This document shows positions 24,527 to 35,068 of a DNA stretch of 64,000 nt, piece by piece. A program made the position numbers and the translations under genes. This DNA comes from Corella eumyota (taxonomy: Eukaryota; Chordata; Ascidiacea; Phlebobranchia; Corellidae). Each line of letters opens with the position of its first letter. Position 1 is the stretch's first letter. The stretch covers positions 9,088,990-9,152,989 of the forward strand of contig OY720102.1 of NCBI GenBank assembly GCA_963082875.1, given 5' to 3'. Under the pieces are notes generated by a model, which made no database searches, was not told the origin of the DNA, and was given only the letters and a program-made list of their open reading frames with translations.

Positions 24527-25530
24527 TTGAAAAATTGTATAAGCGTCGTCGCTAATGAATATGGCTTATCCGATGAAACGCATCACATCGACGAGTTTGT
24601 GTCAAAGATTAAATTAGCGGGGGAAAAAGTATGTTCGGGTTGCGGAGCACAAAATGACCCTTCGTATAGAATTTGCCGTACATGCAGAGAGAAATTGGTG
24701 CGCCTCCTGGTGAACTTTGCGACCCCAAGTGCCCCAAAAATGACATGTAAACCAGGAAAACCAGACTTTGTGTTGTAACTGTTCACAATCGGCAGGGTCA
24801 TTTCAAATATTGGCAAAAGATCTGGATTGTCTAAATTAGGTGGCAAAATGCGGGAATGGCTTTTCGTCGAATGCGACGGTTTATCATTTTTAACGATGCG
24901 GGATTTAATAGATAACGTCTGGAGATGTGAAAGATGTGACGAGTCGTTTTCCACTAAAACATTATTTTTTGAACATTTTTGTAGCAAAGTTGAAGAAGCG
25001 GAAGGTCACAGTAAGTTCTGGTAGGTAGTCCCAGTAATGGGGCTGCTACATTCGTAAATAAATGCTTCTCGATTATTTGTTAATTTAAACTGGGACGTGT
25101 TCACGAGTACATTGGGTTATTCACTCGGTTTTGCAGCGTCCAAGGCTCAAATTACGCATACTTACAACAAATGTGTTTAATATATTTTCATGCATTAATG
25201 CTTTTATGTTTTGGTATACGAAAGTGTAACTGGGATGCCGTAGAATGCGCAAAAACTAATCTAATACATTTATTTTTTGCTAGAAACTATCCAAAATACC
25301 AGAAAATATTGTATCGGGATTCTTTAGACAATTTCTTAATGCCTGCCTCCTTTTTAAGTGTAAAGCAAATGTTTGTGTCCGAAAACAGAACTGGCATCAA
25401 CGGAAAGTACCAAGGTGGTGATTGTTGGAGAAATTGAACAACGAGTCAAATTCTGAAACTTTTCCGAATACCATTTGAAACAGTGGCAAAAAACGTTTCG
25501 AAACCTCGAAAAAATAAACAAGCAAATTTG
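24527..25530 (+). pseudogene. DUF6589-like protein of a mobile element, broken
   Basis: Three successive open pieces look like one decayed gene. 24527-24778 has a zinc-ribbon pair, CSGCGAQNDPSYRICRTCRE. 24827-25024 has KMREWLFVECDGLSFLTMR followed by CERCDESFSTKTLFFEHFC. 25171-25437 has a conserved-looking helix set and NGKYQGGDC, similar to the GEGGDF motif I recall from DUF6589-type proteins of cnidarians and other invertebrates. That family is repetitive and transposon-associated. The match is by memory of motifs only, hence modest confidence. The 5' part may have been separated by the Harbinger element that ends at 24176. Confidence 0.4.
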
Positions 25531-25539
25531 TACGTAGTA

Positions 25540-27200
25540 AATTGTATACTGGCTGAACTTATATTTACATAGTGTCGATATTAGTTTTTTTATATTAATC
25601 GATGAATATTGCCTATCAGTTTTGTTTCGTCTTTACGCAGTGACGATCTTGCGTGTAGGCCTTTGCAATTTTTTAACATTTGTAACGGCATGGATATGTA
25701 GTTTTATAAATGATAATATTGACATCAATTGGTACATTACAAAATCTAGGAGCAAATTTCTGTACTTAACTGTTTACTTTGTTAATCAGTGCATTTTTGG
25801 TCGTAAAGGTTAAAAAACAAGAACTCCCTGCATTAAAAACTCAAACCACTAAGCGTGGGTTAAGCCCAGATTAATAAGGTAGTTCCGAAAAAACAACTAC
25901 CTCGCAGACCCAAACAAATGTAAACAAAAAACTAGTCTGGACGGAAAAACAAACTTGTAGTATGAATTGGTTAACTTTAGTGACACAGCACAAAATTCCT
26001 TAATTAACAATATAAAATCTAAACTTGAAAATAATAAACAAAAGCCTAAAAAAAATTATATTATGCCAACGAAAAGAACGTCATTAACTCTTGTACAAGA
26101 TCTGTCCAAAAAAGAACTCGAAAATAAAATTTATAAACTATTTGAACCTAAACGATGCCATATTGCAAGAAGAAAGATACAAAAAATGTTAAACCAAAAA
26201 ATAAACAGGAATATCTAAATTGTTATATTCATTTGAAAAGCGAAAACAATGATACAGACGACGAAGTGTAAAAAACTACAAATAACTTTATTTTATACAT
26301 ATACTTATTTTATCTCTCTTCAAAGCGTTATTAAATAATTACCTCTTCTGAAATATTACATTTACCTTTTTTTAATTTTATACACAAACTAAACACTCAA
26401 GACAATAAAATGATATATTTTGTGTTATGAAAGTATACCGATAAATTTTAGTGTGGTCATTAAACTTTTGCGCTACGCAACTAGTTTCGATTTATAATAA
26501 AATATATTTTAATTTAAATTCGTTTATTGATGCATATAAGAGTAGGATACATAGGCTAATTTATTACAAGCATATTAGCTTAATTGGCATCTTATAAAAA
26601 AACAAATTTATTTTTAAATATAGGTATATAAAAATACTAACAAATTTATTTCCACGCTGTGAAACGTCGGCAAACAAAGAAAAGTAAAATATACAGCGAG
26701 AGAAAACGAAATCGCAATAGCGAAATCACTTAAGAAAAAAAATGACTTAAGTTTGGCTTTAGTGACACACTAAAAAAAATATAGACACGCTATACCGCTT
26801 TGTAAAACACGCTAGAGTAAAATTGTAGTCAGAGCCGGACTAAACTTGTTTTAAAGACCCCCAAAATTAATTGCAAATGTTTTTGAGTGGCAATTTTTTT
26901 TTGGGCAATTTTTAGTGTAAAATGGGCAGTAAATTATACATCACAGGATTTTAGCATGTTGCAGACTGAACACAAGAAATGCTCTTCGACGAAAACATAA
27001 GTGTCTATTTACGAATGTGCAGAAAATTGATTACGATTTAATTTTTTTTGTTCATAACAATTTGTAAACTCGAATTTATTTTATAAGTTAGGTTTAGTCA
27101 ACTTAAAGTTCTACAGTTCACTATGACGATAAAAACAGTCATGTTCTTTAGTGAGGTAGTTTACAGCTAAGCAAAGCCTAATTTTCAGTCGAATTACATA
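25540..27200. other. Region without a recognised gene
   Basis: Contains small open frames at 25622-25813 and 25967-26218. The second is lysine- and asparagine-rich (83 codons) with no recognised domain and could be chance in AT-rich DNA. No splice-supported gene is seen. Confidence 0.45.
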
Positions 27201-27204
27201 AATA

Positions 27205-27450
27205 TTATAGTCAAACCAAAGTTATTTTGTAGTTAAGCCACCAAAGTTTTATAGTCAAACCAAATTATTATGTAGTCGAACAGATTTATTTAGTAGTCAA
27301 GCCGCCGATATTATATAGTCAAACCAAAGTTATTTCGTAGTCGAACCACGGTTAAATTCTAGTCAAGCCACCAATGTTTTATAGTTTAACTAAAGTTATT
27401 TCGTAGTCGAGCCACCAATATTTTTAAAGCCAAACCAAAGTTTATTTGTA
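27205..27450. repeat. Imperfect tandem repeat, units of about 22 and 45 bp
   Basis: TATAGTCAAACCAAAGTTAT alternates with GTAGTCGAACCACCAATAT-like halves through about six composite units. Variation between units suggests an old array. It lies 300-500 bp before the Polinton-class fossil; a link is not shown. Confidence 0.7.
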
Positions 27451-27744
27451 TAAACGTGTTTATTTTTATAAACGTGTTTATTTAATAGTAATAAAATCTA
27501 ACTTCAAATTGCTGTAATTAAAGCCGAATTGTTGCCACCTTTTTATTTTAATTAAAACTAAAAGCAAAATATCAACCTAAAATATTAATAAACAAACAAA
27601 TACATATTAATAAAAAAAATAAATCTTTGATTTTTGTAGCAATTTCAGAATATTAAAATTACCAAAATTTCATAAGATTTTGCCGTATTTCAAATTCTAG
27701 CAAATTCACCTGCGTCGGGTTAAAAAAAATACGTTTCGGCGGCG

Positions 27745-28640
27745 ACGCCAGATCTGATCAACTGTTTGTGCGAATGCGCCAAAAACATTTTACACGGCCG
27801 CGTACAATTAAACAGGGACCATAAAAAAAAATTGGAAAAGCATAGGAAAAAATCGCGTTTTGTCGTTTTTTTTCAAACGGGCGGATTCTTAAGCGCGCTT
27901 TGGGGTGCAATTATTCTTGCGATCGGTGGTCTTTTGAGCTGATTCTCGCGATGAACTCAGTGTCGAAATTAGCCTTAATCGATCCGCGTATGCTGCAAAA
28001 CCCTGTCACCCCTACGCACACGATCATGTCCGGGCTTGATCGCGACATGTCGGAAATTACGCAATCTAAAGATCTTTCGGTGGACAAAAAAGTGCGTGCC
28101 TACAATCAACGCCTTCAACAATACTTGACGTTTAAGGGGCAAGTCGAAGCGCCAATCCCCATTAAATCGAATCGAACGCAAAACCTGCCCCCCGGCTTCA
28201 AAGCTAAAGGAAGTCGCATTCTTGATGTTATTAAAGACTCGCCACGGTTGAGTTGGGATCGAGAGGGTCATTTACTTCACAACGACGTCTCCATTCCGGG
28301 TAGTCATATTAGCGAAGTGGTGAACGACGTTTTAAAACAGCGAAAAAACACGTCAATCGGCTCTGAGCTTTTATACAAAGTATTCGAATTGCAGGACTCA
28401 TTACAAATAAATACAGACTTCCAAAGAAAACAAAGCCGGCAAGAAAGTTGTTGCTCTATTAGCTATATGGAGGAAATATACTACGCTCCGTCCAAGACCG
28501 GCAGTTTTGGTGGCGTCGTACCACTCATGCGAGCGAGCAAATTAGGTAAAAAACAAGTAAAACAATGGCTACTCAATCAGAACGTGTACACGCTACATCG
28601 CCGAGCACGAAAATATTATCCGCGACGGAAAACTTTTTTT
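27745..28640 (+). mobile_element. Polinton/Maverick-class virus-like element fossil
   Basis: Parts seen, in order: a short basic and glycine/hydrophobic-rich region resembling the small pX-like protein of such elements (about 27745-27960); a region around LALIDPRMLQ and SGLDRDMSEI often found beside it; and the N-terminal part of an integrase of the Polinton type (SFGGVVPLMRA, VKQWLLNQNVYTLHR). The remaining integrase, polymerase B, ATPase and capsid genes are not in the window. The copy is a truncated fossil with several breaks. Base composition (about 45% GC) is well above the surrounding DNA. Family naming is from recalled motifs. Confidence 0.6.
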
Positions 28641-28889
28641 TTTTTCTGTGGTGTGGAGGTGCTTATTGGATCGATAAACGGTTTTAAAGTTTAACCAGAT
28701 TAAAAGTTCTCTACTGTAGCTTGAACTCCTATCAAATATTTGAAAAATTACACCTAATGTTAAAATCTGGTGTAGTTTTTAAACAAAAACCTATACTTGC
28801 TGTTTTAGTATCAGTCTGTGTATATTTTGACCACACATGATGTATTTTTAAAACATTTTGTGTTTGTGTTAAAATGGATTTACTTAAAG

Positions 28890-29304
28890 GTTTACATTAG
28901 GTTCCCATTTCGCAATATTTTTGAAGCCCAGATGTACTTTCTCGGCTTCCATAACTATCTGCAAATCACTTTTGATGTGGATTGGTGAAAACAACCTGAT
29001 TGTAAAAATAAATTGTCAACAATTTGTTAATAATTGGTAAAATATAGCTTCTTACTAACCTTGGGCTGGGTAGTTTGAAGGAATAGCATCATTATTCAGT
29101 ATAAGCTTTTTGGCAAATCCCATTGTAAACTGGTTGAAGTTTTTAAAATCTGTGGCTTTAAAATACAAACTACATATTGAAGACTGCTTTTTCAAAGAGT
29201 ACCCACTCTTCTCGAAGTTGTGGGTGTTTGGGGAAATAAAACATACTAACATCACTGTTGTCAGAATTTCCTTCACAATCAGCTACAACACACCAACTCG
29301 GCAT
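28890..29304 (-). pseudogene. THAP-domain gene fragment, frameshifted
   Basis: From the ATG at 29304 the frame reads MPSWCVVADC, then FYFPKHPQLREEW, the N-terminal half of a THAP zinc finger (Cys pair, then FP and Trp). The second half, ICSLYFKATDFKN..., lies in another frame, so there is one frameshift near 29170. The usual C-x2-H pair reads C-S-L-Y, so the His ligand is replaced by Tyr. A possible donor (CCCAAG/GTTAGT) lies at about 29058, and an acceptor-like TACAATCAG comes before a further segment near 28990. THAP domains bind DNA in host regulators and in P-like or ISL2EU transposases; which applies here is unknown. Confidence 0.6.
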
Positions 29305-29799
29305 TTTAATTAATTGATTTTTTTTAAATGGCTTAGTAATTTGAATAAGTTAAGTCATTTTAAGTGCAAAAAAATAAAATTTATATTTTTGAAAAAGTAA
29401 ACGAGAATAAGCGAAAATATATAAACAATAAAAATTTTGATTTTCCTTATTACATTTTACTTTGATATTAATTTTATACGTTAATAAGCAGAATGGGCGT
29501 TATGGCTTAGTGGAAGCTGGTGATGCACATGTTAACGTTTGTAAAACTGTTTTAATATATTTAGATTGAAAAAGGGGATATCCCTCCCATTTTTTTTTAA
29601 AGAACGCAATAATTTATTTGATAAGTAAAATACGATTTAAAATCAATTGATCATTTTTAAAATGAATCTCTATTTATAAATAAAGATAATCATAAACATT
29701 AATTAATTAAGATTATCAACTAAATTATTAAATCAAATTTTATGTATTTAAATATTAGGTAAATGTTTATCATTATTATTTTCTTTTTAATTTAAAAGA

Positions 29800-30483
29800 T
29801 TGCGGTTCGAGTCCACCCAGGGTCAAATATTTAATCGTCATTTTTTTACAATTTTGTTTTGCAAATTCGATAGAAATGTCGCAAATCAGTCGTTTTTGTG
29901 TCGCAATCATTGGCGCGTTTAGCTCTTGAACCGAAAGGTTTGAGGTTCGAGCCCGCCCAAGGACGAAACTAGTTTTTTCTCATTTTTATTATTATTATAA
30001 TTTTGCTTTGCAAATTTAATAGAAGTGTCGCGAATTAGTCGTATTTGTGTCGCAATATATTGGCGCGTTTTGCTCTTAATCCAAAGTTTGAAGGTTTGGG
30101 CCCATTCATGAACGAAATATATTATTACATTTTTATTATATTAATTTTGCTTTGCAAATTCAAAAGCGAAATAATCGTCTCTGTCGCGCAATCGGTTAGG
30201 GCGTTCAGCTGTTAGGAGAAAGTTTGAAGGTTTAAGTCCACCCAGGGTCAAATTTATTTTGTTACATTTTTATTATTATAATTTTGATCTTCAAATTTAG
30301 ACCAAGTGTGGCAAAAATTGTCGTCTCTATGGGGCAATCAGTTAGCGAGTTCGTCTGTTAACCGAAAGGTTGGTTGTTCGAGTCAACCCAAGATCAATTA
30401 TAATTTTTGTTACATTTTTATTATTATAATTTTGATCTTCAGATTCAATCCAATTGTATCTATGTATGTCGTCTCTGTGGCGT

Positions 30484-30534
<51 letters not shown>

Positions 30535-30665
30535 TCCAGGGACGAATTTTTTGTTTGCTTCGTTTTGCAAATTTAATAAAATTGTCACGAATCAGTTGTT
30601 GTTGTTGTTGTGTTGCAATGGTTGGCGCATTTGGCTATTAACCGAAAGGCCAACCCAGAGATAAA
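29800..30665 (+). repeat. Tandem array of decayed tRNA-Asn copies
   Basis: Seven tRNA-Asn-like blocks spaced about 130-147 bp apart: a 3' piece near 29805, then copies near 29896, 30046, 30178, 30323, 30471 and 30595. All but the one at 30471 have changes in stems or anticodon loop; the 29896 copy has CTT in the anticodon position. Spacers share TTTTTATTATTATAATTTTG and TGCAAATT, so the array arose by tandem duplication of a tRNA gene with its flank. Confidence 0.85.
30471..30544 (+). tRNA. tRNA-Asn (GTT)
   Basis: 74-nt cloverleaf: acceptor GTCTCTG/CAGGGAC with one G-T pair, anticodon loop CTGTTAA (GTT), T-arm GGTGG TTCAAGC CCATC with one wobble. B box GGTTCAAGCCC is good and the A box TGGCGTAATCGG acceptable. 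It is the only copy of the local array with all stems intact. Confidence 0.85.
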
Positions 30666-30817
30666 AAAAGTTTTCTTTATATTTAAAATTTTTCCTTTGC
30701 AAATTTGTTTGAAACTCTTTTCACATGGAACTTCTAACTTTGTTTTTCTGGAATTAAACCATTATTTTAATGATTCATTTTAGCTTTTTATTAAAAGCAA
30801 ATGTTTCTTTTAAGACG

Positions 30818-30953
30818 AAGGGCAATTTCGTTCTACTGAACAGAAAAGCTGCTCAATAAACATGGATTTAGACATTACTTAATTTAGCGTTTAATTTTAA
30901 AAGAAATTAGACAGAATTTTATATTCTTGTAAACAACCGACAACTAAAGGCAT
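30818..30953. repeat. Dispersed repeat, copy 1
   Basis: About 130 bp similar to 36426-36556. Shared stretches include GGCAATTTCGTTCT, AATAAACATGGATTT and AGAATTTTATATTCTTGTAA. No coding motif or tRNA head seen; family unknown. Confidence 0.7.
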
Positions 30954-31054
30954 TTATTAAAACATAAAATAATGCGTTGTCGGCAACTCTAATGTTCTAT
31001 TCTCGAAGCACCTCGCGTGATTTTAATTAGTTAATTAAATTTGTATTTAAACTA

Positions 31055-31342
31055 AAATAAAGCGTTGTTGGCAGGATTCGAACCTGCGCGGTTTTTCTAA
31101 GTTTTCTTCTCCGAGCAGCTAGCGTGATTTTAATTAATTAATTAAATTTGAACTAAAACTAAATAAAAAAATTCGTTGTCGGCAGCATTTAAATTTGTGC
31201 GGACAGCGCCTAAAAAATTTGTAATTCTATTGCCTTAACCACTCGCCTCGACAACTTTTTTTTCGGCAGGATTCGAACTTGTGCCTGCAGAGCTGAATAG
31301 GTTCCTTTTTTATAGCCTTAACCAATCGGTCACGATAACTCT
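31055..31342 (-). pseudogene. tRNA-Ser-like relics, minus strand
   Basis: Two full-length but degraded copies (about 31168-31255 and 31260-31342) show a B box region (GGCAGGATTCGAAC on the plus strand), a long variable arm and CTTAACCA-C(T)CG of the D arm, as in tRNA-Ser. A partial 3' half lies at 31060-31095 and a trace at 30973-31015. Their flanks share AATTAATTAAATTTG, so this is again a tandem array. Stem mismatches make function unlikely. Confidence 0.65.
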
Positions 31343-31344
31343 TG

Positions 31345-32030
31345 CTTTTCCTTCTTGAAGCAGCTATCGTGATTTTATTCAATTATTTAAATGCTCGTCC
31401 CATGGCATTGTAATTTTTTCATGGTTTTTGTGTTTTAATTATTTTTATTGGTTACGTGTAGATTTTGGTCCCAATAAGCTAGGTATTTACAGCAATAAGT
31501 GTAGATATGCTGTGTAGTTTATTTACAAATTGTCAAATTTTAATCAAACGAATGTTAAATTTTAACATTTTTTATCGAATTTTAATCAAGCGAATCTTTA
31601 TTTTGGACTAACAATTAATTAAGTTATAAGAAAAATGGCATATTGTTCGTATTTTTAATTTCCTAAACGTAAGCCAATAGATATTCTTTATTACAACTTA
31701 AGTTGTAGGATCACATCTGTGAACTACATATATGTTTAATAAATGGGCAAAAGTGATAAAAATTCGAATTGCTGGTTGTGGGTAAATGGCCAGCTGCAAA
31801 TATTTGTTGCAATTTTTACGTTAATTTACTTTGTTAATAAAGCGATTTAAAATAATTTTTGTCGCAATTACAAAAATAATTATGGTTAATAAATTAAAGA
31901 CTGTTATTGCCTTTCATTGAAGAAAAGAATTACTTGCCAATTTAAAATTTATTTTATTGCTAAAACAGGTTTTGCAATATAATAACAGTTTTATATATCT
32001 AATCGTGTTATTTAAATAAAATGCATATTA
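31345..32030. other. Region without recognisable genes
   Basis: AT-rich; nothing found beyond short AT repeats. Confidence 0.5.
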
Positions 32031-32034
32031 AAGG

Positions 32035-32123
32035 CAATACAAAATGACATTTCCTACCTTAAAATAAACCCCCCAAAAAGGTTTAGAATTCCCGAGGAAA
32101 TAGTAGTGCACAAAGTTCGCTAC
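32035..32123 (-). repeat. LTR relic related to the one at 1087
   Basis: Read on the minus strand, GTAGCGAACTTTGTGC is followed after a gap by TTCCTCGGG, the same two blocks in the same order as the start of the LTR at 1087-1366. Only the first 80-90 bases are recognisable. Old fragment. Confidence 0.5.
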
Positions 32124-32267
32124 GCAAACATCTTGTTTAAACCAACCAAAAAAAATTGACTTAAAATCAACGTTTTCGAAAGATAATAAGGCATAAGGCT
32201 GCCAATCACAATTGGGGACTTACTTTAAATTTATATTAATTAGCATCTTAACAAGGCTTTTACACTT

Positions 32268-32338
32268 ACTGGGTTGGCCGAGTGGTTAAGGCGTTGGACT
32301 TAAGTTCCAATGGACGAATGTCCGCGTGGGTTCGAACC
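32268..32338 (+). pseudogene. tRNA-Leu (TAA), 3'-truncated
   Basis: The 5' three quarters are well preserved: GGCCGAGTGGTTAAGGCG, anticodon loop CTTAAGT (TAA), variable arm TGGACGAATGTCC and B box GGTTCGAACC. After the B box a run of eight T replaces the T-stem 3' strand and the acceptor 3' strand. It cannot fold as a full tRNA, but both internal promoter boxes and a T-run terminator are present, so a truncated pol III transcript is possible. Confidence 0.8.
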
Positions 32339-32889
32339 TTTTTTTTATAAAAAAAATTACACAGTAAATTAAAATATAACCTTTATAATAACTAGACTAA
32401 ATTTCAGCAAACAAACAAGCATCGATGTCGTAAAATATAACCAAACTAAATTTAAAAGCAAAATATTGATCTTATTTTTTATTAATTAAGCAAGTATTTA
32501 AGCATAATTGACAATAAAATAAGTAAAAATCATGAACCTTTACCACTTTTAAGTTAAATGTTTTCGGTAATTTGAGCATTTGCTTGAACAAATAAACGCT
32601 GTAAAAGACTCTTGTAGCGAGTGAGGTACAGAAAATTTTAATCCTAAAAAGTATCGACTGAAACTGTGCTCCTTGGTCTGATGAAAATGTTGACGGTAAT
32701 AAATCTTGCTAGTAAGCATTTGCAAGTTTTATTGCAAAGCGTAGCAAAACCTATCAACGTAACCCCTATTAAGACTATGCAATATAAGGATGTTTATTCT
32801 AGGCACCTCCTTGTTTGTTATCGCAAAACCAATCACTTACCGAGTTGGAAAATTGGTTTATGGTCTGTCCGAGAATATCCCTAGTCAAA

Positions 32890-33190
32890 AATTATTTTCA
32901 GAAAAAGAATGCTTCCCTTTTGTGTATGAAAATAAAATTTGTTGTTTAAAAACTACACCTTGACTTATTCAGCTTCTCATTTTTCAAGTTTTTTACAATT
33001 AAATAACAACTGGAAATATAAGACGTCTTATAATACACATGACTTTGTTTCGCTGCGATGCAATTTTATCGTTATTAATCGGGTTTTTAAAGAACAAAGC
33101 AAACTTATTAACCCAACGAGTAAGTTTTACGATTTTGTACAATATGCAATAAAAACGCTTCAAATAGTGTATAAAAAATATTATATGTAA
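32890..33190 (+). mobile_element. Envelope-like fossil fragment
   Basis: Contains a segment (LQLNNN, then SYNTHDFVSL) closely similar, also in nucleotide sequence, to part of the envelope-like fossil at 47297-48978. It is a short, broken piece with no LTRs nearby apart from the reversed relic at 32035-32123. Confidence 0.45.
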
Positions 33191-33214
33191 TTTTTTTATT
33201 ACATACATTTCCTA

Positions 33215-35060
33215 CTCTTTATTGCCACTTTTTTATTATTCACGGAGCCCAGTCTCTACTTTAACCTCATCCAATTGTTTATTTTTGTTTTATTAATTTT
33301 AAAATGATTTAAAAAAAAATTATAATATAGATTTGTTAAAAATTGACATTATGTGCTTACCATCACAAATTAATGCGCAATCTTTGTATACTGCACTACC
33401 TTTGGACTGTTTTTTCAAACGAAAATCCTGGTTCACAATTAACTGAAAATGTCAAGTTTTTTTAACGACTTGGTGCTGGTAAGAGAACGAAGATAAGTGT
33501 AAGCTCTTCCGCTTTCTCTTGATGCACGTTTGTTATTTTTTACCTCGGATTTAAAACAAGCTTGGTAAAACTGATTTTCTACAGTTTCAAAAAAGATTTT
33601 AATTTTTTAACTCCAGATTTTAGTCTTCTTAATTTTTGTTGCAAATTTTTAATTTTATCTTGTTTTTAGATGGTGATTTTGGGCGACATAACTGTAATCA
33701 AATTCTATTACATATTTAATTTTGTCTTGGCATAGAGTTTTTTTTATTTGTGCAGATTTTTTTTTGTTGTTGCAAATGTTGGGGGCAATTAAACATTTAT
33801 GGAACAATATATATTTTTTTTAAAAATTAAATTATGTTTAGTGAATGGAAAACTTATGAAAAGAAATATTTTTGTAGACCGATATGTGCAGCGCATGTAA
33901 CCATTTTAATAACTCAATTAAACCCCTTTTTTATAAAAATTAAAAAACATCACTTTTTGTTCTTGCATATTAGTTAACAAAGTCAGTTGCATGATATACA
34001 TATTTATTTAGATTCTAAACACAATACCTAAATTCAGACTAAATTTTTTAAAACATTAAATGAAATATAAAATTAAAAAAAAAAAAATTTAAAACATGGT
34101 TGTTTATCGCGAAAGAAATGAATAGACCAATAAGTAAAAAGCACTATCATTGATTAGAAGTTAATTTGTTGCGACCACACTTTCTATATTTTATTTTAAA
34201 TTTCCTGTTTTAAATTATATTTTATAGACTAGCTTACAAAATTAAAATGTAAACCCTTAATCTTTGTAATTGCAACCACGCACTACTTATTAATCTAAAT
34301 AAGTACAAAAATGAATTAGTGCTCCAGTTTTACATAAATTATTTCCCTTTTGCCTTTATACGAGATTAACTCTATCTATTTAAGGTCTTATCCAATACAG
34401 TAATAGGCTATTAAGGCTTCTAGGTGGTGGCTTCTTATTTCTTTAAAGATGTCAAATCTTATGTACTTCAAAATTGTTTTTTATTTCGTTCTTTGTATAG
34501 AAACATGCTTGGTGAATTGAAAATGTAGATTTGAAAGGCTGACAGCAATTTTTTGAAATTAAGATTTAATGAATTTTAGCCTTAACCAGCCTAAAAGTTA
34601 CATCAACGGGATTTTTTAAGTTTTTAGTGCAGTTCAAACCTTCACTTCACACACATTTTACAGGCAAAAAACGGACATTTTTGTTTACCTTGCAATGTTT
34701 TTTTGGGAATGATCTCGATTTACATGGTTGGCTTCACTTTTTTTAGCGAGTTGGCCATCTAGTGTTTATTATATATCATTGGGTACACCACACTTTACAA
34801 CGCGATGTTTTTTTTTAATTTGGAAAATATTTAAACAGCAACAACAAATATGAACATAAAAAAAAGAAAAAAATACTTAATTATTTCAGTAAACATTTAA
34901 AGCATAATTAGTTGTGATAAATATTGTTCGTAGTATTAAACAGGTAATTAACTATTGTCTTAATTTTCTATTCACGCTATAACAGGAAGTTTATAATCTT
35001 TACTTGACTTATATTACTTCTACTATGTTTTATCACTTTATTAAAACACCAAAGCGATAA
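33215..35060. other. Intergenic region upstream of the lectin gene
   Basis: AT-rich, with no open frame above 60 codons of note and no tRNA. The promoter of the gene at 35069 probably lies in the last few hundred bases, but no clear TATA box or other motif could be fixed. Confidence 0.45.
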
Positions 35061-35068
35061 TTAACAAA

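Noticed and set aside
24583-24987. 134-codon minus-strand frame
   Set aside because: Antisense of the zinc-ribbon segments, which carry the recognisable motifs on the plus strand.
25967-26218. 83-codon Lys/Asn-rich frame
   Set aside because: Composition is that expected of AT-rich DNA; no domain, partner exon or promoter seen.
29800-30665. Regularly spaced repeats resembling a CRISPR array
   Set aside because: The repeats are tRNA-Asn copies with cloverleaf features in eukaryotic DNA, and the spacers are similar to each other.
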